DNA of 64,000 nt, taken from Rapana venosa. Taxonomy: Eukaryota > Mollusca > Gastropoda > Neogastropoda > Muricidae. The first letter of the stretch is position 1. Every line of letters begins with the position of its first letter. Below, piece after piece: positions 12,942 to 41,279 of this stretch. The DNA is taken from positions 38,130,795 through 38,194,794 of the forward strand of contig CM054141.1 of the NCBI GenBank assembly GCA_028751875.1, read 5' to 3'. The notes beneath the pieces were generated by a model. The model ran no database searches, had not been told where the DNA came from, and worked only from the letters and a program-made list of their open reading frames with translations. The position numbers and the translations under genes are program-made.

Positions 12942-13066
12942 TAAAGACTAAGCCTTTAAGTAGAATTCCATGAGTGGGAAAGCCACTGAGCTAGGCCTAT
13001 TGCCTCTCATTTTGCTGTTGCCTCCAGCGTCAATGGTTTAATCAAGAACTGTGATAAAGCCCAGGC
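12942..13066 (-). repeat. Inverted repeat arm, left end of LINE remnant
   Basis: The reverse complement begins GCCTGGGCTTTATCACAG at 13066 and reads inward to GCTTAGTCTTTA at 12942. Confidence 0.85.
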
Positions 13067-13079
13067 ACAGAAGTTCTAA

Positions 13080-13472
13080 GCAAATATAATACATGTGTAA
13101 TTCAACTCGTACAGCTGCAAGGGTAATATAGATTTCCCCCAAAATGTTTCATGGAATTTTTTCAAATAATTGTGCCTGTTTTTGCTTGTTTGCCTGCTTG
13201 CTATGGTTTCCCTCGAATAGTTTTTATTTCTTGTCTAATATAACCAAGCAAGCATCTAAACAGTTATAAGTGACTGGTCTGGCTTCATAGACTATTGTTG
13301 TTGCCGTTAAAAGAAAAGAAAAGTGAAAACGTTTCGCGAATCCATAGATTTCGATAGCGTTGGGGTGTTTAGTCATGTAATTCGGAAGAAAATTCTTTTA
13401 TTGCCGATTGTTCGGTAAATGGGCAAATTGGTTTTGGATTAAAAATTGTGCACAAGTTTGTTGACTAACGAA
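13080..13472 (+). promoter_or_regulatory. EXD1: Presumed promoter and 5' UTR of EXD1
   Basis: Unique-looking sequence between the repeat block ending near 13066 and the EXD1 ATG. It holds no TATA box that I can defend. The segment 13330-13370 is richer in CpG (TTTCGCGAATCC) than its surroundings. Upstream exons cannot be excluded. Confidence 0.3.
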
Positions 13473-32588
<19,116 letters not shown>

Positions 32589-32837
32589 TGGTGGACATTT
32601 TGTGATCGGCATGACGATGCAGGCTGACTTTAGCGCAAACATTTTAAAGCATGATGTAGTTTTTGTTCAGTTAGGGTTTTTTGTTTGTTTTGCCTCGTCT
32701 CCTGTAACGTCCTCATCCTGCTGTTCCCATGCCACTCATTTCAATCTCCCCGCCACAGCCATATCCAGATTCATTATCTCTCATCTTCAAGGTCGGAAAT
32801 CCACAGGGAGCCCATCAATATTTAAATTTTTTTTTTT

Positions 32838-33178
32838 ATTTCATTATTTTATATCAAGGATAATGGAATAAGCACTTAATGCTTTTTTACATCCAGTCCC
32901 CGTGTGTATGTAGTTTTGTAAATTCTGTCATCTGTTCCCACCAGCACACAATGGCCTACTCTTATGAAAAGCGGAACAGGATTTAACGTGTGCGCAAGAT
33001 GTTCTGCGTGCGTTCGCACACGGGGCCTCAGTTTATAGTCTCATCCGAAGGACTTTTGTGGAGAGTGGAGTCTGCACTGATGTTAACTCCTGGGGAAAAT
33101 ATACCCTTCAACGGGAATCGAACCTGGGTCATCAGATTGCCAACGCAATGTTCTAACCACTAGGCTATCCCATCATGC
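32838..33178 (-). mobile_element. SINE family A with head 1, near-complete copy A8
   Basis: From the 3' end (TATATCAAGGATAATGGAAT near 32850) through CATCCGAAGGACTTTTG to the tRNA-like head at 33110-33178 (GGGAATCGAACC, CTAACCACTAGGCTATCC on plus). It lies about 250 bases past the EXD1 stop. Confidence 0.92.
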
Positions 33179-33179
33179 T

Positions 33180-33615
33180 GCCATGGGGCCACCAGCCAGA
33201 GGGGTTCTGTACTGCTGCTGGGTCTCTTTGGTGGTGCTCAGTGGTGCCTGTTCTGAGCTAACATACACAGGACAAAAAACAAAAAAATCATTTTTTTAAA
33301 AAAACACACAGGACACCACCTACTAAGCCCCCTACTAATGACAGTATTAGCTCACTCACGGAGCCAGACTGAGTGAGTTGCCCACCTGAGGTGGCAACCC
33401 ACCACAACATCCTTCCGACAACCGTTCCCCCCCACCCCCTCCTGAACATCCAACCCCAAAGGCTTACACAAACTCACCCCCAGGCACAGAAGTGTGTGGG
33501 GAATCTGAATCTGAGGTCACCATAAGACCATTGCAGGATGATCAATGACGTAGATGCTGCTGTGGAAGTGCATATGCTTTGAGACTACTTGACAGGGCTG
33601 TAATGTATACTTACT
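33180..33615 (-). repeat. Dispersed repeat family R, copy 2
   Basis: The reverse complement contains GGTCTTATGGTGACCTCAG, GTCATTAGTAGGGGGC, TGTTAGCTCAGAACAGGC and GACCCAGCAGCAGTACAG, in the order seen at 17090-17690. Confidence 0.7.
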
Positions 33616-33654
33616 ATCATAATATATCCTGGCATCAGCCTGAGACATACAAAC

Positions 33655-33872
33655 ACTAGCAGTTAGTCAGGTAATTTGAAGCTCTGAAGCTCGCATCTGT
33701 AAAGTGGATGAAGCTCGACTGTGTGGTCCCAGTCTTCCTACTCAGCCCACAGCACACGCATTCTGGGTAGGAGCTGGCCGGAGTTCGAAAATCCCTATGA
33801 CCTCTTACGGGATTTGGACCCGTGAGCTTCCAGTCCAAGGCACTAACCACTGCGCCATTGTGGCTGGTCTAA
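33655..33872 (-). mobile_element. tRNA-derived SINE (family S), copy 1
   Basis: Minus-strand head with A-box TGGCGCAGTGGTTAGTGCC and B-box GGGTCCAAATCCC, then a 150-base body ending near 33655. It is a SINE head, since the acceptor stem cannot be closed. Confidence 0.8.
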
Positions 33873-34554
33873 TATAGATGCGTGTGTGCGAGCGCGTGCG
33901 TGTGTGTGCGCATACATCTATCTTTATGCGTGTGCGAGAGGGTGATTACATATGTTAACGAGCATGCTGTGTATCTATCTTATTGTGCTTCTGCTTGCAT
34001 AAACCCCACAGACTCTTACACACACACACATGCACACACACACACACACACACTTTAGAATATAGTTGAGAATCAATACTGGAATCCCTGATTGGATTTG
34101 TTTGTGTTTTTGGTTGTTTTTTGGTTAGGAATTTTCTGGTAAAATTGCTGCACTCTATTGTTCATCCTTTGTTATGAATCTTAAGATACATTTATTTCAG
34201 TATTTCTCATAAGTATAATATACCTATTTTTATTCTGGGCTCTTAGTTGTGTTTTTTCTTTCTTTCGTGGTTGATTTAAAGAAACAACAGATTTTTCAGT
34301 GGCAAACTTGAAAATTTGAAAAATCCCCGTTTATTTCAGATATCTTGTACACTTCATCTATGCACTGCAAACACACAAAAAGCATGTCATTTGGAAATAA
34401 AAAAGAAATTTTATCCAAGGTATGCTGGATGTTTATGTGCTTGCCTAAGTCATCTTGATATATTGTCATTCTTTTCATTTTAAAAACACTCATTACTTCA
34501 TGTGTAAGTGTGTGGTTTTGGGTGCTGATAAAATGAGCTTACTTTTAAGTGACT

Positions 34555-35002
34555 ATATGTGACCCGTTTTTACGAAATGAGTCTTAACTCGCAGGCAGTG
34601 AAAAGGAGGGAGGCCCAAAATAGGAAAGGTGTGGTCCACTTTGCCAATTTTTACTTTTCATCAAAAATAGAATCTGTAGCCATTCAATTTCCTATCTATG
34701 TACTTTAAAAGGTTAGACATGATTTTAAAATGTGTTTTAAAACCGTTTTTATTGACCTACCCTACTGCATTTTTGTGTGTGTTTATTTCCTTGATTGTTT
34801 TGATTCAAGGAAAATGAATGGGTACTCTATTGCTTTTTTTTTCTACATGCAGTCTCTGTGTGCATGCAGTATTTTGTCATCTGTTCCCTCTGGATGGTGT
34901 CACACTGATAATCTATTTTCTTTTTTTTTGAGCAATCAAATGCTATTGAGTGTGATTGTGTCTGATTTCACTTGCAAGTACTTGTGCATGGATGTGTGTG
35001 TA

Positions 35003-35056
<54 letters not shown>

Positions 35057-35776
35057 CAAAATTAAAGTCAACATTTTATTTCCAGATGACAACATTGAAT
35101 AAGCAATGCATAACATTATTGTTGCCTTTTATGAAGCCATCCACCTTAAAAATTAATAAAGCAACAAAATCAAATTGAAAATGTGTGTGTGTGTGAAATG
35201 AATGATAGACAACCAGGTATGTAGTTATTATTATTTTTAAATAATCTATTATAATCTATTCATATGTAACCAAGTATTATTTATTAGATTCTACATCTTT
35301 TCAGCTGACTGAGTTCATTCTATTGGAAATATGCTAGTCAGATGCTAACAAGTCTCCTCATTAACCCCTGTCCAAGCTTCTTCCACTTCATGCCCTTTTT
35401 CAGGGGAAGGGGGGGGAGGTGTGAGCTAAATATCACAACAATGATAGTCAATATATACAGTATTTTTTGTCTGATGCTGTGAAATGGTATGTTTTAATAC
35501 CATGTCAAATTTGGCCATCATTAGTTGAATAGAAGTACTCGTTGCTAAGATGTTAGTTAGCTAGAGTGGTGAAAAACTTTAAAGCCGATTTTCTCAGAAT
35601 GTGAAATCGCTGGGTCACCCATTTCAAACACCCATAACTTTGTCAATTTTATAGGTAGAATAATGTATCATACATCAAAAGAATGGTAATAATTTGTAGA
35701 TTTCAGAAAATGTAACGACTCAATTTGACCCAATTATTCCTTAAAGACTCCTTTTGTAGAAACGGGTCACATATGG
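34555..35776. mobile_element. Non-autonomous DNA transposon with terminal inverted repeats
   Basis: The left end ATATGTGACCCGTTTTTACG at 34555 is matched by the reverse complement of the right end at 35776 (ATATGTGACCCGTTTCTACA), with similarity for about 33 bases. No transposase frame is seen. A 3' fragment of SINE A sits inside (34788-34915), along with a GT/GA microsatellite at 35002-35056. The target duplication is not clear; TA or TATA is possible. Confidence 0.75.
34788..34915 (-). mobile_element. SINE family A, diverged 3' fragment inside the TIR element
   Basis: TTGATTCAAGGAAAATGAAT, TACATGCAGTCTCTG and TTTTGTCATCTGTTCCC follow the family order on the minus strand. Confidence 0.6.
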
Positions 35777-35832
35777 TAGCAAACATTGTTCAAGCTACTG
35801 ACCCCTAGTAAGAGCCTTCATTTTTGGGGGAT

Positions 35833-36145
35833 GGGATAGTTCGTGGTCAGAGCACTTGCTTTCCCCCAGCCAAGGTTAAGCAGCATTGAGCATGGTTACC
35901 AGTTGGATGTGTGACTGTTTGCGCGCCTTAGTTTCAGTACAGTCCCCGAGTTGTATTATTATTATTAGTTCACCCAGCAGTAAATGGGTACCTGCCTCTT
36001 TATGGTCAGGGAAGGTAAAGCAGCGAGGGAGAGGAGATGGGTGCCGCCCTCAATAAGAGTCGATATGCTAGCCCCTAGAGAAGCTGAGGTCTGTAATGCC
36101 TCACTTCCCTATGACCACATAGGTTATGGGACAGCTTTAGTAAGA
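35833..36145 (+). mobile_element. tRNA/5S chimeric SINE (family B), copy 3
   Basis: GGGATAGTTCGTGGTCAGAGC, then GCCAAGGTTAAGCAGC and TTGGATGTGTGACTG. It has a small ATT insertion near 35955. A LINE-like tail fragment (36148-36215) follows directly. Confidence 0.85.
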
Positions 36146-36421
36146 ATTATTAATAATAATAATATATGGAATTTATATAGCGCTGAATCTCGTCGAAAAA
36201 CAAACAAATCGAAGCAATTATTAGTTGCTGACCCCAAGTTAGAATTGTGGAAATTATTGACCCCCAAACAATAATTGTTAAAAGCTACTGGCCTAAAGCC
36301 TACATTTGATACTTTAAATCCAGTCTCAAAACACACTTATTTCCTACCTAATATCTTACCCTCATGTTTTTTTTACTACTTTTCAACAGCTGCCTTTATC
36401 ACCACCACCCTACCAAAACGT

Positions 36422-36462
36422 GTTGTGTGTGTGTATGTACGTGTGCACATGTGTGTGCACAC

Positions 36463-36497
<35 letters not shown>
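36422..36497 (+). repeat. (GT)n microsatellite
   Basis: Imperfect GT array with CGTG and CATG interruptions. Confidence 0.95.
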
Positions 36498-36620
36498 AGT
36501 ATAAATTTGATAAATGTGAATTCTAATACTTTGTGGATGGTTGCATGTGTGTAAATGATTTGAATGCAAGTGCTTCGATTTGTTTGCTTTACAAAATTCA
36601 GTGCTATATAAAACCATACA

Positions 36621-36766
36621 TTCTTCTTCTTCTTCTTCTTCTTCTTCTTCTTCTTCTTTCTTCTTCTTCTTCTTCTTCTTCTTCTTCCTCTGCTCCTCCT
36701 CTCCTCCTCCTCCTCCTCTCCTCCTCCTCCTCCTCCTCTTTCTCTTCTTCTTCTTCTTCTTCATGT
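36621..36766 (+). repeat. Long polypyrimidine (TTC)n/(TCC)n tract
   Basis: About 145 bases almost wholly C and T, with mirror symmetry of CTT and CCT triplets. The Lys/Glu-rich and Ser/Leu-rich frames across it are artefacts. Confidence 0.97.
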
Positions 36767-37104
36767 TACTTCTGGCCCCTAGCAAGAATTGTGAATGTTA
36801 CTGACCCCCTGGCAGCAATTCTTCTGTTGAAATCAACGTTGGCAGTAAAAGTGGTTAATTTCCATCCAGATTTCCAGCTTTTATAGGGAATATTATACCA
36901 GTTGCTATGTTCAGTCATGGCATTTTGTCATGTCATTTGTACTGGTTTCTGACGTTCAAAAGAGTTATTCCCAATGGTCAGTGTGCATATGAGTGGCATA
37001 TGTCTACTGAAATGACTGTCTGCTTTATGGTCATTCCTTCAAGAGCAGACACATGCCAGATTCTTTTATGCTTACACACACTTGCACTCACTCACTCACT
37101 CACA

Positions 37105-37265
37105 CATGCACACGTTAAATCCTGTTCTACCCTTTCGTAAGAGTAGGCCATTGTGTGCCGGTGGGAACAGATGACAGAATTACAAAATCGCATACACACT
37201 GGGACTGGATGTAAAAAAGCGCATAAGTGCTTACACCATTATCCTCGATATAAAAGAATAAAATA
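37105..37265 (+). mobile_element. SINE family A, 3' part (A9)
   Basis: TTAAATCCTGTTCTACCC through GGCCATTGTGTGCCGGTGGG to CTCGATATAAAAGAATAAA. Confidence 0.85.
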
Positions 37266-37272
37266 AAATAAA

Positions 37273-37470
37273 AACTCACTCACACACACACACCACTCTC
37301 TCACACATACACCACACACTCACTCACTCAGGCATGCATGCATGCACCACACACACACACACACACACACACTACTCTCTCTCTCTCTCTCACACACACA
37401 CTCACGCACACACACACACACACACACACACTCACAACACACACACATATATACATATATATATGCACGA
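37273..37470 (+). repeat. CA/CT microsatellite cluster
   Basis: Mixed (CA)n, (CT)n and CACT arrays ending in ATATATAC. Confidence 0.95.
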
Positions 37471-37639
37471 AATATGTGCTTCTCAGGGGTGAGTGGTGAA
37501 TAGCTAAAGGGTACTAACCATCCATTTCAGTTAGAACAAGTTGTATTCCAAACGATCAAGCCCAGCCTTATGACTAGGATCTGCAGCGTTTCATCTTCAG
37601 CATACCTTTGTGAGGGTGTCTGAAGGCTGTTTCAGTATT

Positions 37640-38265
37640 CGAAATATGTTCCACCTTTTGGAAATTCTTTGCTGAAAAATGTCCAGTTTTCTGGCCTTGA
37701 TTTTTTTTTCTTCTCTCTTTGCTGTGCTGGAACTCCTCATTTCTGTGCTAGAAATTTCCTCATTTCTGTGCTGGAATTCCTCATTTCTGTGCTAAAATTG
37801 TCCTCTTTTCTGTGCTGGAATTCCTTATTTCTGTGCTAAAATTGTCCTCTTTTCTGTGCTGGAATTCCTCATTTCTGTGCTAAAATTGTCCTCTTTTCTG
37901 TGCTGGAATTCCTCATTTCTGTACTAGAAATTTCCTCTTTTCTATGCTGGGATTCCTCATTTCTGTAAAAAAAAAGAAAGATATGTGATAGTATATTCCT
38001 CTATTTTGTGTGAGAAATTTTCTTTTTTAAGTGTGTTAGAAATTTCCTCTTCAGTGCTGGAAATTTTCTCTCTTTTCTGTGCTGGAATTCTTTTCTGTGT
38101 AAAAAAATTTCCTCTCTTCTGTTCTGGAATTTCCTCTTTTCTGTGCAAGAAATTTCCTCTTTTCTGTGCAAGAAATTTCTTTTCTGTCTCTTTCTCCTTG
38201 TTGTCCTTTTTTTTTCATGCTTATTTTCTGCTTTTCCGGTCCATTTCTGACTTTGGTGGAGTGGG
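37640..38265 (+). repeat. Minisatellite expanded from repeat family H
   Basis: From 37720, about nine to ten copies of a 44-base unit made of two similar halves (TTTCTGTGCTGGAATTCCTC and TTTCTGTGCTAAAATTG). The flank at 38215-38260 (TTATTTTCTGCTTTTCCGG) matches the H family body in the copies at 2690 and 39508. Confidence 0.85.
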
Positions 38266-38589
38266 GGGGGGGATGAGAAACTTTTTTTCTGCTTACCAAT
38301 TCAGTGTATATTTATCTATAATTACTTTTTTGTGTATTGTTTTGTTTTGCATTGTTATTTGCCCATAAAGCATTTCACATAATTATTATGTATGCTTTGC
38401 TATGAAGTGTTTGGTATCTGGTTTGTTCCTTTTTTTGTACTTTTGATGATGATTTAAATACATTCACAGAAAAGTTTGCATCCTCAGTGTAACCTTATTT
38501 TATTTGCCTTAAGGATTACAAGGTAATGTACCATTAATATGATATGTGTGTTTTTTATTTTTTGAGTTTTTTATTTTATTCAAACTGTT

Positions 38590-38905
38590 GTATTTCGAGG
38601 ATAATGGAATAAGCATTCATGTGCTTTAAAAAAAATATTTTTACAGCCAGTCCCTGTGTGCTTATGGTTTTGTAAATTTCATCATCCATTCCTACCGGCA
38701 CACGATGGCCTACTATTCTGAAAGGCGGACTGGGATTTAATGCGTGTGCAAGATGTTCAGTGTGTGTTTGTACACAGAACATCGATTTACTGTCCCATCC
38801 AAAGGACTTTGGGAGAGTGGAGTTGGCACTGATGTTAATTTGAGGGGAAGAATTCCATTTCAAGGGGCATCTCAGGGGTGGCTTGAACCTGGGCTTGAAA
38901 AGGCT
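38590..38905 (-). mobile_element. SINE family A, diverged copy A10
   Basis: TTTCGAGGATAATGGAATAAG, CTACCGGCACACGATGGCC and CCATCCAAAGGACTTTG on plus, in minus-strand family order. The head is decayed. Confidence 0.8.
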
Positions 38906-38907
38906 GA

Positions 38908-38910
38908 CAG

Positions 38911-38943
<33 letters not shown>

Positions 38944-39037
38944 CAGGTTGTTAGTTTTTGATAGTTGATAGAGTGAGTGCCAGATGTGTGTGTGTGTGTT
39001 CAGGTTGTTAGTTTTTGATAGTTGATAGAGTGAGTGC
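38908..39037 (+). repeat. Tandem duplication carrying (GT)n
   Basis: Two copies of CCAGATGTGTG... plus CAGGTTGTTAGTTTTTGATA and GTTGATAGAGTGAGTG. They differ mainly in GT length. Confidence 0.9.
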
Positions 39038-39146
39038 TTGTTAAGTTTGAACTTGAAGTGAATGCAATGTACTCTAAATGCAATGTAATAATAATGTAAT
39101 GCAATGTAATGTAATCAGCAATGTAGACATAAACTGGTGTATATTA

Positions 39147-39445
39147 TAAAGGTAAAGGTAAAGGAGTCCCATAACCTATAAGGTCGTAGGGGAGCGAGGC
39201 GTCAGAGACCTCACTTTTCTAGGGCCAGCATATTGAGGGCGGCGCCCATCTCCTCTCCCTCGCTGCTTTACCTTCCCTGACCCTAAAGAGGGCAGGTACC
39301 CATTTACAGCTGGGTGAACTGGGGGGACTGTACTGAAGCCAAGGCGCGCAAACGGTCACCCATCCAACTGGTAACCACGCTCGACGCTGCTTAACTTGGC
39401 TGGGGGAAAGCGAGTGCTCCGACCACTGAGCTATCCCGTCCCCTG
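39147..39445 (-). mobile_element. tRNA/5S chimeric SINE (family B), best preserved copy 4
   Basis: On the minus strand from 39445: GGGACGGGATAGCTCAGTGG, a tRNA A-box half, then CCAAGTTAAGCAGCGTCGAG, GTGGTTACCAGTTGGATGGG and TGACCG (5S-like), then the body and the end GGACTCCTTTACCTTTACC. Confidence 0.92.
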
Positions 39446-39507
39446 TATATTAACTTGCGTTACAAAATCACCTTGAAATGTAAGCGGATGTGTATGCAAG
39501 TTTGGGA

Positions 39508-39720
39508 ATACCCCTGCGGGGATGAGGGGCGCTTTCAGTATAAGTGGCATCCCCACCTTCTGGAAATCTGTGCTAGAATGTTCCCCTTTTCTGTCATTCT
39601 CTTTGTTTGTTTTTGTTTTTGTTTTCTTTTTCCTTACCTTTCTATCCTATATCGCTCTTGGTTATTTTCTGCCTTCCCAGTCCATTTTCCAGCCTTTTTT
39701 AAAAAAAGCAAATCTGACAA
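39508..39720 (+). repeat. Dispersed repeat family H, copy 3
   Basis: GGCATCCCCACCTTCTGG, TGTGCTAGAATGTTCCCC and ATTTTCTGCCTTCCCAGTCC in the family order. Confidence 0.7.
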
Positions 39721-40274
39721 CTTCCCCTCTCCCCCCCACTCCACCCCCCTCCATCCCTATTTTTAAAAAAGATATTATATGACATTTTGCTGTGTTGTTT
39801 TGTTCTGGAGACCAGGTAGTGATATTGTAAACACTGGGATGGACACATGATGTTCATTCTGCAGCGTTAGTTGCCCACATGGTATTTTATATATTTATAT
39901 ATATATTTTTGTACTTTGAAGTATTATCTATTCTTATGCTTTTTTTTGTTTTGTATCCTAGGGATGATAAATTAAGCAGAATGGCTGGTTTCCTCAGAAT
40001 GGCTTGGTTTTATTTGCATTATTGAAGAATTAAGTATTATACTAAGGTGCTTTGTCATTTAATTTTTGACGGTGTTGGATACTTGAAGGGATTAGAAGGT
40101 GTTGGATTTTGAACTTGAAGTGAATGTTACTGGAGCCACTGAAGCTGAATGAGCTGACAGCCCTGATATGGCTTTTGTGGTGGGTAGGGCTATACACAAT
40201 GGGAAATGAAACGAACAGTTCAGGAATTAAATGAGGGTATATCCCTGATATGGCCTCCATGGGTCTCTCTGGGT

Positions 40275-40905
40275 GGATAGGTGGTTTAGGGATAATGCAC
40301 CTGCATAGAAAGCGAAAAGTCTGGGTTCAAAATGTGTGGTGGTTTGATTCCTGTTTGGGCCAGAATTTTTTTTCCCATCCACTAGACCGTGAGTGGTGGT
40401 CTGGGTGCTAGTCTTTCGGATGAGACGATAAACTGAGGCACTGTGCTCAAATCCAACATCACTCAGTCAAGAGTTCTAAATTTAGCACATCCCTTCCTGT
40501 TACCTAGCCCAAGCGTGGTCAGTTCCTGCTATACTTAGCCCCGGCTGAGCTCAGATGGGATGGAATGGATAGCAGCTGAGAGCAGCCGAAAGTGGAGGAA
40601 ACTGACAGCTATGGAGGTCCCGGGTGTTATAAGTAATTGTTTAGTGCACAAAAAAGAACCCATGGCAACACGGGAGTTATCCTTGGCGAAATTCTGTAGA
40701 AAAAAGCCACTCTGATAGGGAAACCAATACAGTTGCAGACAGGAAAAGAAAAAACAAAAAGTAATGGGTGGCACTGCTCTTGTGGCGACTCTCTGCTCTT
40801 CCCTGGGGAGAGCGGCCTGAATTTCACACACAGAAATCTGCCGTGACTTAAAGTATGCAATGCAAATGCAATGCAGTACAATACAATACAATACATTACA
40901 ATACA
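40275..40905 (+). mobile_element. SINE family G, copy 1
   Basis: Decayed tRNA-like head at 40275-40350 (GGGTTCAAAATG), then TTTCGGATGAGACGATAAAC, AAAAGAACCCATGGCAACAC, AAATTCTGTAGAAAAAAGCC and AATTTCACACACAGAAATC, ending in ATACA-rich repeats. The GGATGAGAC.ATAAAC core is shared with family A. Confidence 0.8.
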
Positions 40906-41279
40906 ATGGTCTGCAGGGTTATAAACTGCATGTCATAAAATGGAATGCTTTGCCTCATTCACTATGAAATCTTAGCTGATGCCTCACCACCTGCATCGCC
41001 CAAAGGGGATGATGGATTTTTTGCTACATGTTCATTTTGTGATTCTGCACCCTACCAAGGGCTGAAGTGAATTCTGTGATCTTTAATATGCACCTCAGAT
41101 CTGTATATTTTTCAGTCTGCTGAACACTCACATGACTTAGGGATTAATTTTAGATATCTGATGTGTATTTGGGTGTATGTGAAGGTGATTAGAGCATGGG
41201 AAGTAGTGCTTTGGCCTGAGAGAGAAAGAACAATCTTTATTCCTAATCTGACAGGTGCTACCAAGGTTTGAACCTGCAA

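Larger units (their letters stand above)
11014..13066 (-). mobile_element. Non-LTR retrotransposon remnant bounded by inverted repeats
   Basis: Minus-strand reverse transcriptase reading from about 12940 to 11180. Pieces in order: LKPGKSAGADNVPAEM (near 12780), EEQAGFRPGRSTTKQ, DYKKAFDKVWH, GVRQGCLLSPTLFNLF, LRFPDDIDGLAG (palm motif with FADD changed to FPDD), SWTLTADLERRIRA, and RRRGRQRKRWDDNI at the C-terminus. Frameshifts separate the pieces, so it is inactive. An approximately 120-bp segment occurs at both ends in opposite orientation (11014-11134 and 12942-13066). No endonuclease domain seen. Confidence 0.8.

Noticed and set aside
13446..13472. Upstream start of EXD1 at 13446
   Set aside because: The codon there is TTG; the first in-frame ATG is 13473, which directly opens the Sm-like domain.
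37720..38180. CRISPR-like regular array
   Set aside because: Eukaryotic context; the units are head-to-tail minisatellite repeats with no unique spacers.
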